Positions 13,791 through 23,170 are shown, numbered from the stretch's first letter. The stretch is DNA of 23,417 nucleotides from an uncultured Porphyromonadaceae bacterium (GCA_900540625.1 UQGP01000036.1:1-23417); one strand, 5' to 3'. The notes: a model not told the origin generated them from the letters alone. Translations and numbers: made by a program.

Positions 13791-16700
13791 TTATTTGACA
13801 TAGACCTTAGATGCTTTTCCACTGGCGCTGCGGCGTACGTAGATGCCTGGCGTCAGATTGTCGGCGTCTACGCGTATGCCTTGCAGGTTGAAGTACTCGG
13901 CAGTGCCGTTGTCGTCAACGGTGATGTCATCGATAGCGCCGGTGTAGAAGAATACCTTATTGGATTCACCGGACTCGATGCCGTTTTGGATAGCGGTGAC
14001 GTAGTAGTTTCCTTGCTTTGCATCGGGGATGATGACGGAAGTTGCGGTCAGACCTTCGCGAATCTTTTCGCCCTCATAGTACACGTTGTAGGTGATGTCC
14101 TTAGCGTCCTGTGTCTTGAATATTACATCGAAGTCGTTGGCCAGGACTGCTTTGATGGCCCAGTTGTAGTTGAGCTTGAACTTCTCGGACAGACGATACC
14201 AGTAACCGGGAGATGCGCTGTTGGTGAGGATGTCGCCCTTGTCGGGGTCGCTGGGGAATGTGCCGTCTTCTTTGACATCGACGCCCAGGGGCTTGATGCC
14301 GGAATCGTGCGACAGAGTGTAGCCTATATACAGGTCGGATTCGCCTTTGATGAGATACGGCTCGTTGAGGCGTACATCGTTCCATCCACCCACGACGCTG
14401 GATACGGGCTGGTGGTAGATGATGTTTTCGTCTTCGGCGATTTCGATGGCAACGTCGGATACTTCGGTGGAGAAGAGGCCGAACATGATGTGGTCGATGC
14501 GTTGGCCGATGTACGGCTTCAAGTCATCCTTGGCAAAATGGATGAAAGCGTGGGGCGTGAGATTGCTTCCGGTAAGTCCGAGGCCGCCAATCTTGGTGCC
14601 TTGAACGTAGGTCAGGGAGAGCGCTTTGTCGGGCGATTCCCAGTTGAGGTTGAGACCGTCGGCAGTGGATGTACCGGTGAGAGCGTAGGGTGCTATGCCC
14701 TTCTGAGCAATGGGACGATCGACGGAGACGGAGCGTGTTGCCGGCGACTCCCAATCATTTTCGTAAACGGCGGTGACGTAGTATGTATAGGTGTTGAATG
14801 ACGGAAGTTTGTCTACATAAGCCTTTTCGGTTGTGGTCGCGATGACTTCGCCGTTGCGGTATATGTTGAATTTTACCGGTCTGGGTACAGCGGCACTCTT
14901 GGCTACCGGCTTGGGAACATTGGCGGCGTATACCACGCTGATAGGCTCTTCGGTAGCCTGAACCGAGCTGATGCCGATGCTTGTCATTTCGGCCTGCTGC
15001 GGAGCAAGTTCGGTTGTCGAACCCGACTCGCCGTCGATGAGATATGCCCCGATGTAGATATTGTTGTCGGTGGCTATCGAGGATATGGTAGCGAGATTCA
15101 TCCAGGTGAGGCCGTTGGTGAGACTGACGCGTGCACCGCCGTCCTTAAGCGGGCCTGCATCAATAATCAATGCAGAAGCGCCGCCGGGAACAGTTCCATT
15201 ATAGGCGATGTAGAGGTCTTCTTCACCGGTGATTTCAACGGGCGTGGGAAGTTTGGCTGTATATACAGTTCCGGCATCAACATCGCCGTCTTTGACGGTG
15301 ATTTCGGAAAGAGCCGTGCCTTTGGCGGTATAGACGCCAACCTTAAATTCGCCGATGGCAGCGCCGATGGCAAATTTGATGCGGTCTATCTTTAACCCTT
15401 TGTAAGAGGCGAGTTCGTCTTTGGTAAACTGAGCGCCCCACAGCATAGTCATATCTTCATCGAAACCGGTGAGATAGGCCGGGTCGTCACATTTGGTCAA
15501 TTTTGTATCCGTGTTCCATGACAGGTTAAACTCGTTGGTGTCTCGGTTATATGATGCACCGTCAATTTCGGGTGCGGCATATTTGTCAGGCAGCGAAACT
15601 TTTACGGCAAATTCCTCGGGATAAGATGTATAGTAGTAGCCGTAATCGGCGGTTAGGGTGTAGGCATAACGTCCGGGGCCGGGGACTTCGTCCGTGTAGC
15701 TGGTGGCCGTGATGCCGGAGGCGATGACATTGCCGTCGCGTGCGAGCGTATATCCGGAGGGCGCTTTTTTGGTGGTGGCGTCTTCGACAGTGGCATACAA
15801 TGCCCAGTTGCCGGGGATGCCGCCGCTCTTCAGCGTCTTCCACGTGGGAGATGTTTTCTCAAACCCTTTGGAGCTCGGAGAGGTGACCGAGAAGGTGTTG
15901 CCGCGCCCGTCAACGGCTACATTACCGGTGACGCCTATCGGATGAGTCTTGGGCGTATGTGTTACGTACAGACCGTAGGCATAAGTGTGACCGGGAGTCA
16001 GCTCGTAAGGTGTATCCAGCGCGAAGGTACTCTCCTTATTGGCTTGAATTGCTGCGAGTTCGACGTCGGCAGCATCTTGTGCGTAGTCGATGACGCCGTC
16101 TTTCATGATAAAGAGCTTGACGCTGTTGATTACGGCCTCGGTGAAGATGGTCTTGATGTTCGTGATCTTGGCGTTGGGACCGAAGGCTGTAAGGTCGTCG
16201 GCGGTGAAGACGTTGCGGAACCATACCTTGGTGTCTTTGGCTGCACTACCGCCTATCGAGTGGGTGGCTTCGGCCGAGCCCCAGGTGAGGTTGTCGCCTC
16301 CGGTGAGGGGAGCGGCCCATACCAGGACGTGCTTGAAGTCGCCGGCTGGGGTGTTGTAGCTGTAGTGTGCCGACGGCGCCGATTTGGCAAAGTCCAGAAT
16401 TTTCACTTTGCGCGAGAACGAAACGCGGTGTTCGTCGGGGTAATCGGCCGATACATAGACTTGGTGCTCGCCGACGGGAACGTTGTTCATTATTGCGGTG
16501 TACTCGACGACACCGGAATATTTGTTCTTGGCGCTGGTGATGGTTACGTCGGCAGCGTTGTAGAAGTCGCCGTCCATCATTACGCTATAACCCGTGGGGG
16601 CTTCGTTGGCTTTATTGACGAGGTTGGCTGTGACTAAGTAGTCGCCGGCACCGGTGGCTTTCCAGGTTTTGCCGTCGGTACTGTAGAGGTCGCCTTTGCC

Positions 16701-17237
16701 GGGGGCGTCGGTGGTCTTGTCCTTCATGACCACGAAGTTCATATTGTATCCGCCCTCGACCTTGATGGCGAAGATGTATTCGGCACCGGCCTTGATGGTT
16801 ATATGATTGTTCAGTTTTATTTTCAGCGTAGTATTCTTTTCGTACTTGCTGCGGTCTGCCACACCTTCTGATACGACTTCACCGTTTTCGTAGACCAATC
16901 CGGTGACTTTGGAGAGGTTACGGTACTGGGCAAAGGTGATGCCGTCCACGACCTGACCCACATAAGGCTTGAGATCCTCGGCCGTAAACTTGGCACCGGC
17001 GTATGCAACCTGTGCTTTTTGCAAGTCGCTGTTGATGAAGTTGTCTCCGTTGTAGTCGTAGTCGTCGTGCCACTGGAGGGTCTTGGGTGCTTCGGGCGCA
17101 CGCCATTGGAGGCGTACTTGCTGGAAGAAAGCGTCGGCAACAATCGTGTGCGGTGCGCCCCGCTCGGCATAAGTGGGCGCCGTACATAGCATCGCGGCAA
17201 GTGCCGCAACGAGGCTATGCATTAAGACTTTTTTCAT
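13791..17237 (-). CDS. Exported modular repeat protein (four beta-sandwich + FN3-like modules), possible adhesin
   Basis: This 1148-residue protein has a signal peptide (1-24, cut after PTYA). The rest consists of four related modules. Each has a sandwich domain with the core pattern F(T/A)(A/K)(D/E)(D/E)L...Y.G..(I/V)D.I.F at about 84-102, 344-366, 604-622 and 901-919, a late strand with (Y/N)(N/D)(W/Y)...(A/G).(L/V), and then an FN3-like domain with a xxGYxVxRDG or YNxYRNGE strand at about 216, 496, 789 and 1049. Spacing between cores is 260, 260 and 297 residues. The last 34 residues (EYFNLQGIRV, then PGIYVRR and KVYVK) resemble the short C-terminal motif often seen in exported Bacteroidales proteins. 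There is no catalytic motif I recognise. The sandwich domains recall those of cell-surface proteins with adhesin or carbohydrate-binding roles, so adhesion is a guess. It has its own promoter and terminator. Confidence 0.85.
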   Translation of the reverse strand: MKKVLMHSLVAALAAMLCTAPTYAERGAPHTIVADAFFQQVRLQWRAPEAPKTLQWHDDYDYNGDNFINSDLQKAQVAYAGAKFTAEDLKPYVGQVVDGITFAQYRNLSKVTGLVYENGEVVSEGVADRSKYEKNTTLKIKLNNHITIKAGAEYIFAIKVEGGYNMNFVVMKDKTTDAPGKGDLYSTDGKTWKATGAGDYLVTANLVNKANEAPTGYSVMMDGDFYNAADVTITSAKNKYSGVVEYTAIMNNVPVGEHQVYVSADYPDEHRVSFSRKVKILDFAKSAPSAHYSYNTPAGDFKHVLVWAAPLTGGDNLTWGSAEATHSIGGSAAKDTKVWFRNVFTADDLTAFGPNAKITNIKTIFTEAVINSVKLFIMKDGVIDYAQDAADVELAAIQANKESTFALDTPYELTPGHTYAYGLYVTHTPKTHPIGVTGNVAVDGRGNTFSVTSPSSKGFEKTSPTWKTLKSGGIPGNWALYATVEDATTKKAPSGYTLARDGNVIASGITATSYTDEVPGPGRYAYTLTADYGYYYTSYPEEFAVKVSLPDKYAAPEIDGASYNRDTNEFNLSWNTDTKLTKCDDPAYLTGFDEDMTMLWGAQFTKDELASYKGLKIDRIKFAIGAAIGEFKVGVYTAKGTALSEITVKDGDVDAGTVYTAKLPTPVEITGEEDLYIAYNGTVPGGASALIIDAGPLKDGGARVSLTNGLTWMNLATISSIATDNNIYIGAYLIDGESGSTTELAPQQAEMTSIGISSVQATEEPISVVYAANVPKPVAKSAAVPRPVKFNIYRNGEVIATTTEKAYVDKLPSFNTYTYYVTAVYENDWESPATRSVSVDRPIAQKGIAPYALTGTSTADGLNLNWESPDKALSLTYVQGTKIGGLGLTGSNLTPHAFIHFAKDDLKPYIGQRIDHIMFGLFSTEVSDVAIEIAEDENIIYHQPVSSVVGGWNDVRLNEPYLIKGESDLYIGYTLSHDSGIKPLGVDVKEDGTFPSDPDKGDILTNSASPGYWYRLSEKFKLNYNWAIKAVLANDFDVIFKTQDAKDITYNVYYEGEKIREGLTATSVIIPDAKQGNYYVTAIQNGIESGESNKVFFYTGAIDDITVDDNGTAEYFNLQGIRVDADNLTPGIYVRRSASGKASKVYVK

Positions 17238-17464
17238 AGAACCTTTATTTGGGGTTAGTTGTGAATAAAAATATGGATAGTTATATCAGTTCGTTTTTTG
17301 TAGGCATCAATACGTTGCTATATTGCTATATTGATAAGTGATTTTAGCGTAATGATCTGTTTCTGCTTGATATAGAACCTTTTTTGAGGGAAGAGCCCAA
17401 CCGTTTCATAGTCGCCTTCCTCTCTCGAGCACTCTCCTGCGCCGTTATCGGACTTTATCGGCAG

Positions 17465-17495
17465 CAAATATAAACATTTTATTCGACAATACAAG
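17465..17495 (-). promoter_or_regulatory. Promoter of the 1148-residue protein gene
   Basis: On the minus strand CTTG (17492-17495), then 19 bases, then TATATTTG (17465-17472) fits the Bacteroidota pattern TTTG-N19-TAnnTTTG with one mismatch. The transcript would start near 17458, with a leader of about 220 bases. Confidence 0.55.
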
Positions 17496-17501
17496 CATTT
17501 T

Positions 17502-17524
17502 CGGCGATTTTTCGCCGTTTTTTT
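17502..17524 (+). terminator. Orphan intrinsic terminator-like hairpin
   Basis: CGGCGA and TCGCCG pair over six bp around a TTTT loop, followed directly by seven T. It is in the plus direction although no plus-strand gene lies upstream. It would stop antisense or readthrough transcription heading towards the S41 gene. Confidence 0.5.
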
Positions 17525-17664
17525 GCAAAAATGGCGGCTTTTAGGCGCGTTTTTGTGGTATGGCGTGCAAGATGGGGAAATATGCGGATGTGAGCGGACG
17601 AGACGAGGCGGGATGCTCAGAGGCTACTGAGGTGGCGGCTGAGGTGACTGCCGGCGGATATTTT

Positions 17665-17695
17665 TTTGCGGGTTGGGAATTTAGTTGTAACTTCG
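17665..17695 (+). promoter_or_regulatory. Promoter of the S41 peptidase-mfd operon
   Basis: TTTG at 17665-17668, then 19 bases, then TAACTTCG at 17688-17695 fits the Bacteroidota promoter with a single mismatch in the -7 box. Transcription would begin near 17702, about 115 bases before the ATG at 17819. Confidence 0.6.
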
Positions 17696-17818
17696 TGGAG
17701 GCAAACGGCGGCCGCGGGCAAGCGGCGTGGCCGTGCCGAATGATTTCTCCGGCGCTGATGTCGGCCTCTGCCGCCGCGCATCTGCGTCTTAAAAAAGACA
17801 AACGAAACTGACGCATCA

Positions 17819-19507
17819 ATGAAGATACGACACATCCTGATGGTGTCGGCGGCGGTTCTGGCTATGGCCGGTGCCGCCTTTGCCGGCGTACGTGGCGGCC
17901 AAGGCGCCACGCATTTCTCCAAATCGGACATTACGCAAAATCTCAAGTTGTTCAACAGCATCTACAAGGAGCTGACAATGAACTATGTGGATACGCTGGA
18001 CGCCAAGGCGACCATGCGTACCGCCATAGACGCGCTACTCGGGCAGATAGACCCGTATACCGAGTACTTCAGCATCGAGGAGCGCGACAATATTACTTCC
18101 GTAACCACGGGCGAATATGCCGGCATCGGGTCGGTGATACAGCGTCGCGACAGCGTGGTGGTGCTGACTGCTCCATCTTGGAATTCGCCGGCGCGGCGCG
18201 CCGGCGTGCGCCACGGTGACGTACTGATAAGCATCGATGGTGACAGCGTGACTCCGGCCATGGACATCACGGAGGTAAGCCGCCGACTCAAGGGTCGCCC
18301 CGGCACGGAGGTGCACCTGCGACTGCGTCGCCCGTGGGTGGGTGCGGACAGCATCTTGGACATTACAGTGACGCGCGGCACCATTACCATCGACCCACTG
18401 CCATATTACGGATATATCGGCGATGGTATCGGATATATAGACATCACCACCTTCAACGAAAAGACCGGTACGGAGGTGCGTAATGCCGTGGCAACGCTCA
18501 AGCGCGACCCGCGTGTCAAGAGCCTCGTACTCGACCTGCGTGACAACGGCGGCGGCATCGTCGACGGCGCCGTACAAATCGTGTCGAATTTCGTACCCAA
18601 AGGCACGGAGGTGTTGACTATACGCGGCCGCGAAGCTCGCAACCGCCGCACCTACAAGACCACCTCTGCACCACAGGATACAAAGATTCCGCTGGTGATA
18701 TTGGTCAATGACGGCACTGCCAGTGCAGCCGAAATAGTCACCGGAGCACTCCAAGACCTTGACCGCGCTGTCATCGTGGGACGCCGCACATTTGGCAAGG
18801 GTCTGGTGCAGAATGTACGCCCGCTACCTTACGACGGACTGCTCAAGGTTACCACCGGACGATATTACATACCCAGCGGCCGCCTTATCCAGGCCATAGA
18901 TTACGGCCACCGCAACAACGATGGCTCGGTGGCACGCATACCCGACTCGCTGACGACGGTATACCATACGGCGGCAGGCCGCGAGGTACGCGATGGCGGC
19001 GGCATCACGCCTGACACCACGGTGACGTTGCCCGAAAGCAGTCGCTTGCTTTATACGCTATACAACAGTTTCGTGATTGACAATTTTGCCAATCGTTACG
19101 CCAATACACATCCCGAGGCTCCGGCAGACACTCTGGGCTGGCATCCGGACAGCACGCTTTTTGACGATTTTAAAGCCTTTGTAGATCCGGCCAAGCTCAA
19201 GTATGACTCGCCTTATGCCGCCGGCATCAAGTATCTACGCGATGCCGCACGTGTCGAGGACTATCTCACGCCGGAGGTAAAGTCCGCGCTCGACAGCCTC
19301 GAGAATATGCTCAAGCCCGACTTGACGCGCGACATTGAGCGCCGCCGTACCCAGATTATGGAAGTGCTTGAGGACGAGATTGCCGCACGCTATTTCAGCA
19401 CGCGCGACCTCTCGGCTCGTGCCGTCAAGGGCGACCCCGATATAGACGCGGCTCGCGCCATACTCACCGATATGCGTCGGTATAATGCCATATTGCGCAA
19501 GAAGTAA
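17819..19507 (+). CDS. S41 family C-terminal processing peptidase (CtpA/Prc-like)
   Basis: This 562-residue serine protease is predicted to cut C-terminal ends of proteins in the cell envelope. It has a signal peptide (1-22, AAFA). A helical N-terminal part with the family's DPYTEYF motif (78-84) leads to a PDZ domain at about 95-188 that would bind substrate C-termini (GIGSVI at 102-107, then SPARRAGVRHGDVLISIDG at 123-141). The peptidase core follows: the SLVLDLRDNGGG stretch (235-246), catalytic Ser302 in NDGTASAAEIVTGAL, and catalytic Lys327 in RRTFGKGLVQ. The Ser/Lys dyad spacing is as usual. The C-terminal about 130 residues are helical and charged, common in Bacteroidota versions. The TAA stop overlaps the mfd ATG by one base (TAATG), so the two are translationally coupled. 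Its natural substrates cannot be read from sequence. Confidence 0.93.
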   Translation: MKIRHILMVSAAVLAMAGAAFAGVRGGQGATHFSKSDITQNLKLFNSIYKELTMNYVDTLDAKATMRTAIDALLGQIDPYTEYFSIEERDNITSVTTGEYAGIGSVIQRRDSVVVLTAPSWNSPARRAGVRHGDVLISIDGDSVTPAMDITEVSRRLKGRPGTEVHLRLRRPWVGADSILDITVTRGTITIDPLPYYGYIGDGIGYIDITTFNEKTGTEVRNAVATLKRDPRVKSLVLDLRDNGGGIVDGAVQIVSNFVPKGTEVLTIRGREARNRRTYKTTSAPQDTKIPLVILVNDGTASAAEIVTGALQDLDRAVIVGRRTFGKGLVQNVRPLPYDGLLKVTTGRYYIPSGRLIQAIDYGHRNNDGSVARIPDSLTTVYHTAAGREVRDGGGITPDTTVTLPESSRLLYTLYNSFVIDNFANRYANTHPEAPADTLGWHPDSTLFDDFKAFVDPAKLKYDSPYAAGIKYLRDAARVEDYLTPEVKSALDSLENMLKPDLTRDIERRRTQIMEVLEDEIAARYFSTRDLSARAVKGDPDIDAARAILTDMRRYNAILRKK

Positions 19508-22500
19508 TGAAGACTAAAACAGTCCCGACTACTGTCGGCGGCGACACGCCGCTGGCAGTCATCAGTGCCGCCTTTGCCTCCGGGCGCTCGGAGGCACTCA
19601 AAGCTTTGTCGCATCGTCGCCGCAGCATCGTCTACGGCGCCAGCGGAAGTGCCGCTGCCATGGCCCTGGCGGCATTGCCGATCGGTCGTAAGGCGCTCAC
19701 GGCTTTGGTGATAGGCGCCGACAGCGATGACGCGGCATGCCTGTACGGCGATCTATGCCGCGTGGCCGGTGACGAGGCCGTGGCCATACTTCCATCGGGC
19801 TACCGTCGCAGCATCAAGTACGGACAAGAGGACGAGGCTTCGCGTATACTGCGTACACAGACGCTCACGCGCCTGCTCGGCGAGACCGATACGAATCATT
19901 CGCCGCTGCGCTTCATTGTATCCTATCCCGAGGCACTGGCCGAACGCGTGGCCTCGCGCGACGAAGTAGACAGCCATACCGTCACGCTGCGCGTGGGCCA
20001 GAATATCGACCCTAAAACGGTGTTGCAGACGTTGTTGGACAACGGTTTTAGTAAAGTGGACTACGTCTACATTCCCGGACAGGTAGCCATGCGCGGCGGC
20101 ATCCTTGATGTCTTCGGCTTCAATGACGAGCGCCCGGTACGTATCGATTTTTTCGGCGACGACATCGAGAGCATCCGTTTTTTTGATGTCGAGACTCAAT
20201 TGTCCGATGACAAGATGGACAGCGTGTCCATAGCCGCCGATGTCACGCGGCTGGCCAAGGACAATCCCTCGCTGCTTCAATTTGTGGACGAAAAGACGCT
20301 GGTGGCCGTGCGTGCCGGCATAGACGTCTGCGCACGCGTGCATGCCGTAGCCGCTTCGGACATTGCCGTCAATGCCCTTACGGCGTCAAGTGAAGACGGC
20401 ATGACCCTCGCGGACATACGCGCCGACATCGTGGACGCAGACGCTTTTGCCGAGCGCTATGACGCCATGCGCCGCATGACACTATGTGCCGCAGCCGACC
20501 CGGCCTCGGAGCACTCCGAGCAATCGAAGGACTCCGACACCACCACGAAAACTGCCTCTCTGGACCTGCATTGCTCGCCGCAGGGCATTTATCACAAGAA
20601 TTTCGAGCTGATAACCAAGTCATTGGGTGACTTTGCCGGGCGTGGCTACAAAATATATATACTCAGTGACAGCGTCCGCCAAATACAGCGCTTACGCGAC
20701 ATCTTTGCCGACCGTGGCGATGACATAACCTTCGGCGGCGTTGAGGGTACGTTGCACGAGGGTTTTGTAGACCACGAACATAAGGCGTGCGTATTCACCG
20801 ACCATCAGATTTTTGACCGCTTTCACAAGTACACACTGCGCAGCGAAAGAGCACGCAGCGGACGCGTCGCACTGTCACTCAAGGAACTGGGCGCAATACA
20901 GCCCGGCGACTACATTGTGCACGTGGACCACGGCGTAGGCCGTTTTGCCGGTCTGTTGCGTGCCAATGTCAACGGACATACGCAGGAGATGATCAAGCTG
21001 GTCTATCAAAACGAGGACATCGTCTTTGTATCCATACACGCGCTGCACAAACTCTCCAAATACCGTGGCCAAGACGGCGAGGCGCCCAAGCTGAACAAGC
21101 TGGGCTCGGGCGCATGGAACCGCATAAAAGAGCGCACCAAAAGTCGCCTGAAAGATATTGCCCGCGACCTTATACGCCTGTATGCAGCGCGTAAAGATCA
21201 GCAGGGCCATGCCTTTGCTCCGGACAGCTATATGCAAAACGAGCTTGAAGCATCGTTTGTCTACGAGGACACCCCGGACCAGATTACAGCGACGCAGGCT
21301 GTCAAGTCAGACATGGAAAGCCCACGACCCATGGACCGCCTGATATGCGGCGACGTGGGCTTTGGCAAGACCGAGATAGCCGTGCGCGCGGCCTTCAAAG
21401 CTGCCGTGGATGGTAAGCAGACCGCCATATTGGTGCCCACCACGGTCCTTGCATATCAGCATTACAACACCTTCAGCGAACGCCTCAAAGATTTTCCGGT
21501 GCGTGTCGAATATCTGTCGCGAGCCCGCTCGGCCAAGGACACCAAGGCCATACTTGCCGACCTTGCCGAGGGCAAGATAGACATCATCATAGGCACGCAC
21601 AAACTTATCGGCAAGTCCGTGCATTTCCACGACTTGGGGCTGCTGGTGATAGACGAGGAACAAAAGTTCGGCGTAGCCGTCAAGGAACGCCTCAAGCAGA
21701 TGAAGGTGTCGGTGGACACACTCACCATGAGCGCCACACCAATACCGCGCACGCTACAATTCTCGCTCATGGGCGCGCGCGACCTTTCGTCGCTGACCAC
21801 GCCGCCGGCCAATCGTTATCCCATAGTCACCAACGTGGATACGCTCAGCGACGACTTGTTGTCCGATGCCATAGGCTTCGAGTTGGCACGCGGCGGTCAG
21901 GTATTCATCATCAACAATCGCATCGAAGGACTATACCGACTGCAAAATATGGTCAATCGCCTTATCCCGGATGCACGCTCAATCGTTGCACACGGACAGA
22001 TGCCGCCCGAGGCGCTCGAAAAGGCAATCATTGATTTCACCAATCACGATTATGACATCCTGATAGCCACCACTATAGTCGAATCGGGCATAGATATGCC
22101 CAACGTCAATACAATCATTGTCAATAATGCGCAGAACTTCGGCCTGAGCGAGTTGCACCAGTTGCGCGGACGCGTGGGCCGCAGCAGCCGCAAGGCCTTC
22201 TGCTACCTGCTTGTCCCGCCGGACGCCGAACTTACCAGCGTGGCACGCCGACGCTTGCAGGCCATAGAGAGTTTCAGCGACTTAGGCAGCGGAATACACA
22301 TCGCCATGCAAGACCTGGATATACGTGGCGCCGGCAACCTCCTGGGCGCCGAGCAAAGCGGATTTATCGCAGACCTGGGCTACGAAACATACCAAAAAAT
22401 ATTGAAGGAAGCGGTCACCGAATTGCGCACGCAGGAATTTGCGGACACCATGAAAGCGTCCACGGACACTGTCGGAGACGGCGCCACGGGTTCCGATGAT

Positions 22501-22968
22501 TTTGTGGCCGACACCACGGTGGAAAGCGACCTCGAATTGCTGCTACCAGCCGACTATGTGCCGCAGGAGTCCGAACGCATAAGCTTGTATCGCGAATTGG
22601 ACAATATAGAACGTCAGGACGACCTCGATGCTTTTGCCGCACGACTTATCGACCGCTTCGGGTCTATACCGGCGGTAGCTCGCGAATTGTTGCTGGTGCC
22701 GCGCCTGCGCCGCGATGCACGCCGCTTGGGCATAGAGAAAGTTGTTCTGAAAAACGGCAAAATGTACACCTATTTTGTAGATGCATCCAACATCGCCTAT
22801 TATCAATCGGCAATGTTCGGTCGTATGCTCAGCTATCTAAATCTCAACAGCCGCCGCGTGCATATACGCGAAAATGCCGGACGTCGTTCGTTTGTCATCG
22901 ACTCCGTGCCCACGGTGCATGACGCCGTCTCGGCTCTCGAGACAGCCCTCACCCTCCCCGTGTCCTGA
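19507..22968 (+). CDS. mfd: Transcription-repair coupling factor Mfd
   Basis: Mfd is a cytoplasmic ATP-dependent DNA translocase that removes RNA polymerase stalled at DNA damage and recruits UvrA. The 1153 residues are the usual length (E. coli 1148). The N-terminal third is the UvrB-like part, with YIPGQVAMRGGILDVFGF at about 195-212. An acidic, Ser/Thr-rich insertion at about 328-350 is probably a flexible loop. The RNA polymerase-interacting domain has GDYIVHVDHGVGRF at 467-480. The helicase motor has the Walker A loop GDVGFGKTE at 615-623, the DEEQ box at 716-719, SATPIPRTL, the VESGIDMPN motif, and QLRGRVGRS. The C-terminal TRCF domain has ESERISLYRELDNIE. No key motif is missing. It is coupled to the S41 peptidase gene at TAATG; no functional link between them is known to me. 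Confidence 0.97.
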   Translation: MKTKTVPTTVGGDTPLAVISAAFASGRSEALKALSHRRRSIVYGASGSAAAMALAALPIGRKALTALVIGADSDDAACLYGDLCRVAGDEAVAILPSGYRRSIKYGQEDEASRILRTQTLTRLLGETDTNHSPLRFIVSYPEALAERVASRDEVDSHTVTLRVGQNIDPKTVLQTLLDNGFSKVDYVYIPGQVAMRGGILDVFGFNDERPVRIDFFGDDIESIRFFDVETQLSDDKMDSVSIAADVTRLAKDNPSLLQFVDEKTLVAVRAGIDVCARVHAVAASDIAVNALTASSEDGMTLADIRADIVDADAFAERYDAMRRMTLCAAADPASEHSEQSKDSDTTTKTASLDLHCSPQGIYHKNFELITKSLGDFAGRGYKIYILSDSVRQIQRLRDIFADRGDDITFGGVEGTLHEGFVDHEHKACVFTDHQIFDRFHKYTLRSERARSGRVALSLKELGAIQPGDYIVHVDHGVGRFAGLLRANVNGHTQEMIKLVYQNEDIVFVSIHALHKLSKYRGQDGEAPKLNKLGSGAWNRIKERTKSRLKDIARDLIRLYAARKDQQGHAFAPDSYMQNELEASFVYEDTPDQITATQAVKSDMESPRPMDRLICGDVGFGKTEIAVRAAFKAAVDGKQTAILVPTTVLAYQHYNTFSERLKDFPVRVEYLSRARSAKDTKAILADLAEGKIDIIIGTHKLIGKSVHFHDLGLLVIDEEQKFGVAVKERLKQMKVSVDTLTMSATPIPRTLQFSLMGARDLSSLTTPPANRYPIVTNVDTLSDDLLSDAIGFELARGGQVFIINNRIEGLYRLQNMVNRLIPDARSIVAHGQMPPEALEKAIIDFTNHDYDILIATTIVESGIDMPNVNTIIVNNAQNFGLSELHQLRGRVGRSSRKAFCYLLVPPDAELTSVARRRLQAIESFSDLGSGIHIAMQDLDIRGAGNLLGAEQSGFIADLGYETYQKILKEAVTELRTQEFADTMKASTDTVGDGATGSDDFVADTTVESDLELLLPADYVPQESERISLYRELDNIERQDDLDAFAARLIDRFGSIPAVARELLLVPRLRRDARRLGIEKVVLKNGKMYTYFVDASNIAYYQSAMFGRMLSYLNLNSRRVHIRENAGRRSFVIDSVPTVHDAVSALETALTLPVS

Positions 22969-23170
22969 CCGCAAAGAGGTGGACAGAGTGGTAGAAACAG
23001 TAGGGGAGCAATACATTGCGCGCGCGGCAGGGCGGTAATATGCCGGTTTTTAAGTGTGTTATGCTGTATTGCTCGAAGTCGCTGCGGACGCAATATATTG
23101 CGTCCCTACAGTTATTCAGCATTATGACACACTGTCCTCGAAATTGATTGGCGGGAAGAATAGGTGTGGG
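22969..23170. repeat. Palindromic repeat cluster after mfd
   Basis: This gap holds several inverted repeats: GAGCAATACA (23006-23015) with TGTATTGCTC (23065-23074); the imperfect palindrome GCAATACATTGC (23008-23019); a small hairpin at 23033-23045; and the perfect 20-bp palindrome GGACGCAATA/TATTGCGTCC (23086-23105). The two GCAATA units look related and the layout recalls dispersed palindromic (REP-like) elements. No gene is visible. Confidence 0.55.
23033..23051 (+). terminator. Possible weak terminator after mfd
   Basis: CGGTA (23033-23037) pairs with TGCCG (23041-23045), with one G-U pair and a three-base loop. Five T follow at 23047-23051. The stem is short, so it may be only part of the larger palindrome. 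Confidence 0.4.

Larger units (their letters stand above)
17238..17818. other. Divergent intergenic region between the repeat protein and the S41 peptidase
   Basis: No convincing gene lies in these 581 bases. They hold a minus-strand promoter (17465-17495), a plus-strand promoter (17665-17695), a plus-direction hairpin with T-run (17502-17524), and an 11-bp direct repeat ATAGAACCTTT at 17236-17246 and 17372-17382, the first copy of which covers the start of the minus gene. Short open frames such as 17560-17811 run through the promoter and have no recognisable features. Confidence 0.55.

Noticed and set aside
13752..14801. Plus-strand open frame of 349 codons opposite the 1148-residue protein
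   Set aside because: It is rich in Gly and Val as expected for a reverse reading of that gene, spans the gene end, and has no recognisable motif.
17236..17382. Two copies of ATAGAACCTTT, 136 bases apart
   Set aside because: Eleven bases in an AT-rich leader could be chance, and I see no third copy or symmetry. Recorded but not claimed as a regulatory site.
17560..17811. Plus-strand open frame of 83 codons before the S41 gene
   Set aside because: It contains the S41 promoter, shows no domain, and its composition is that of noncoding DNA. Overlapping minus-strand frames there are equally featureless.
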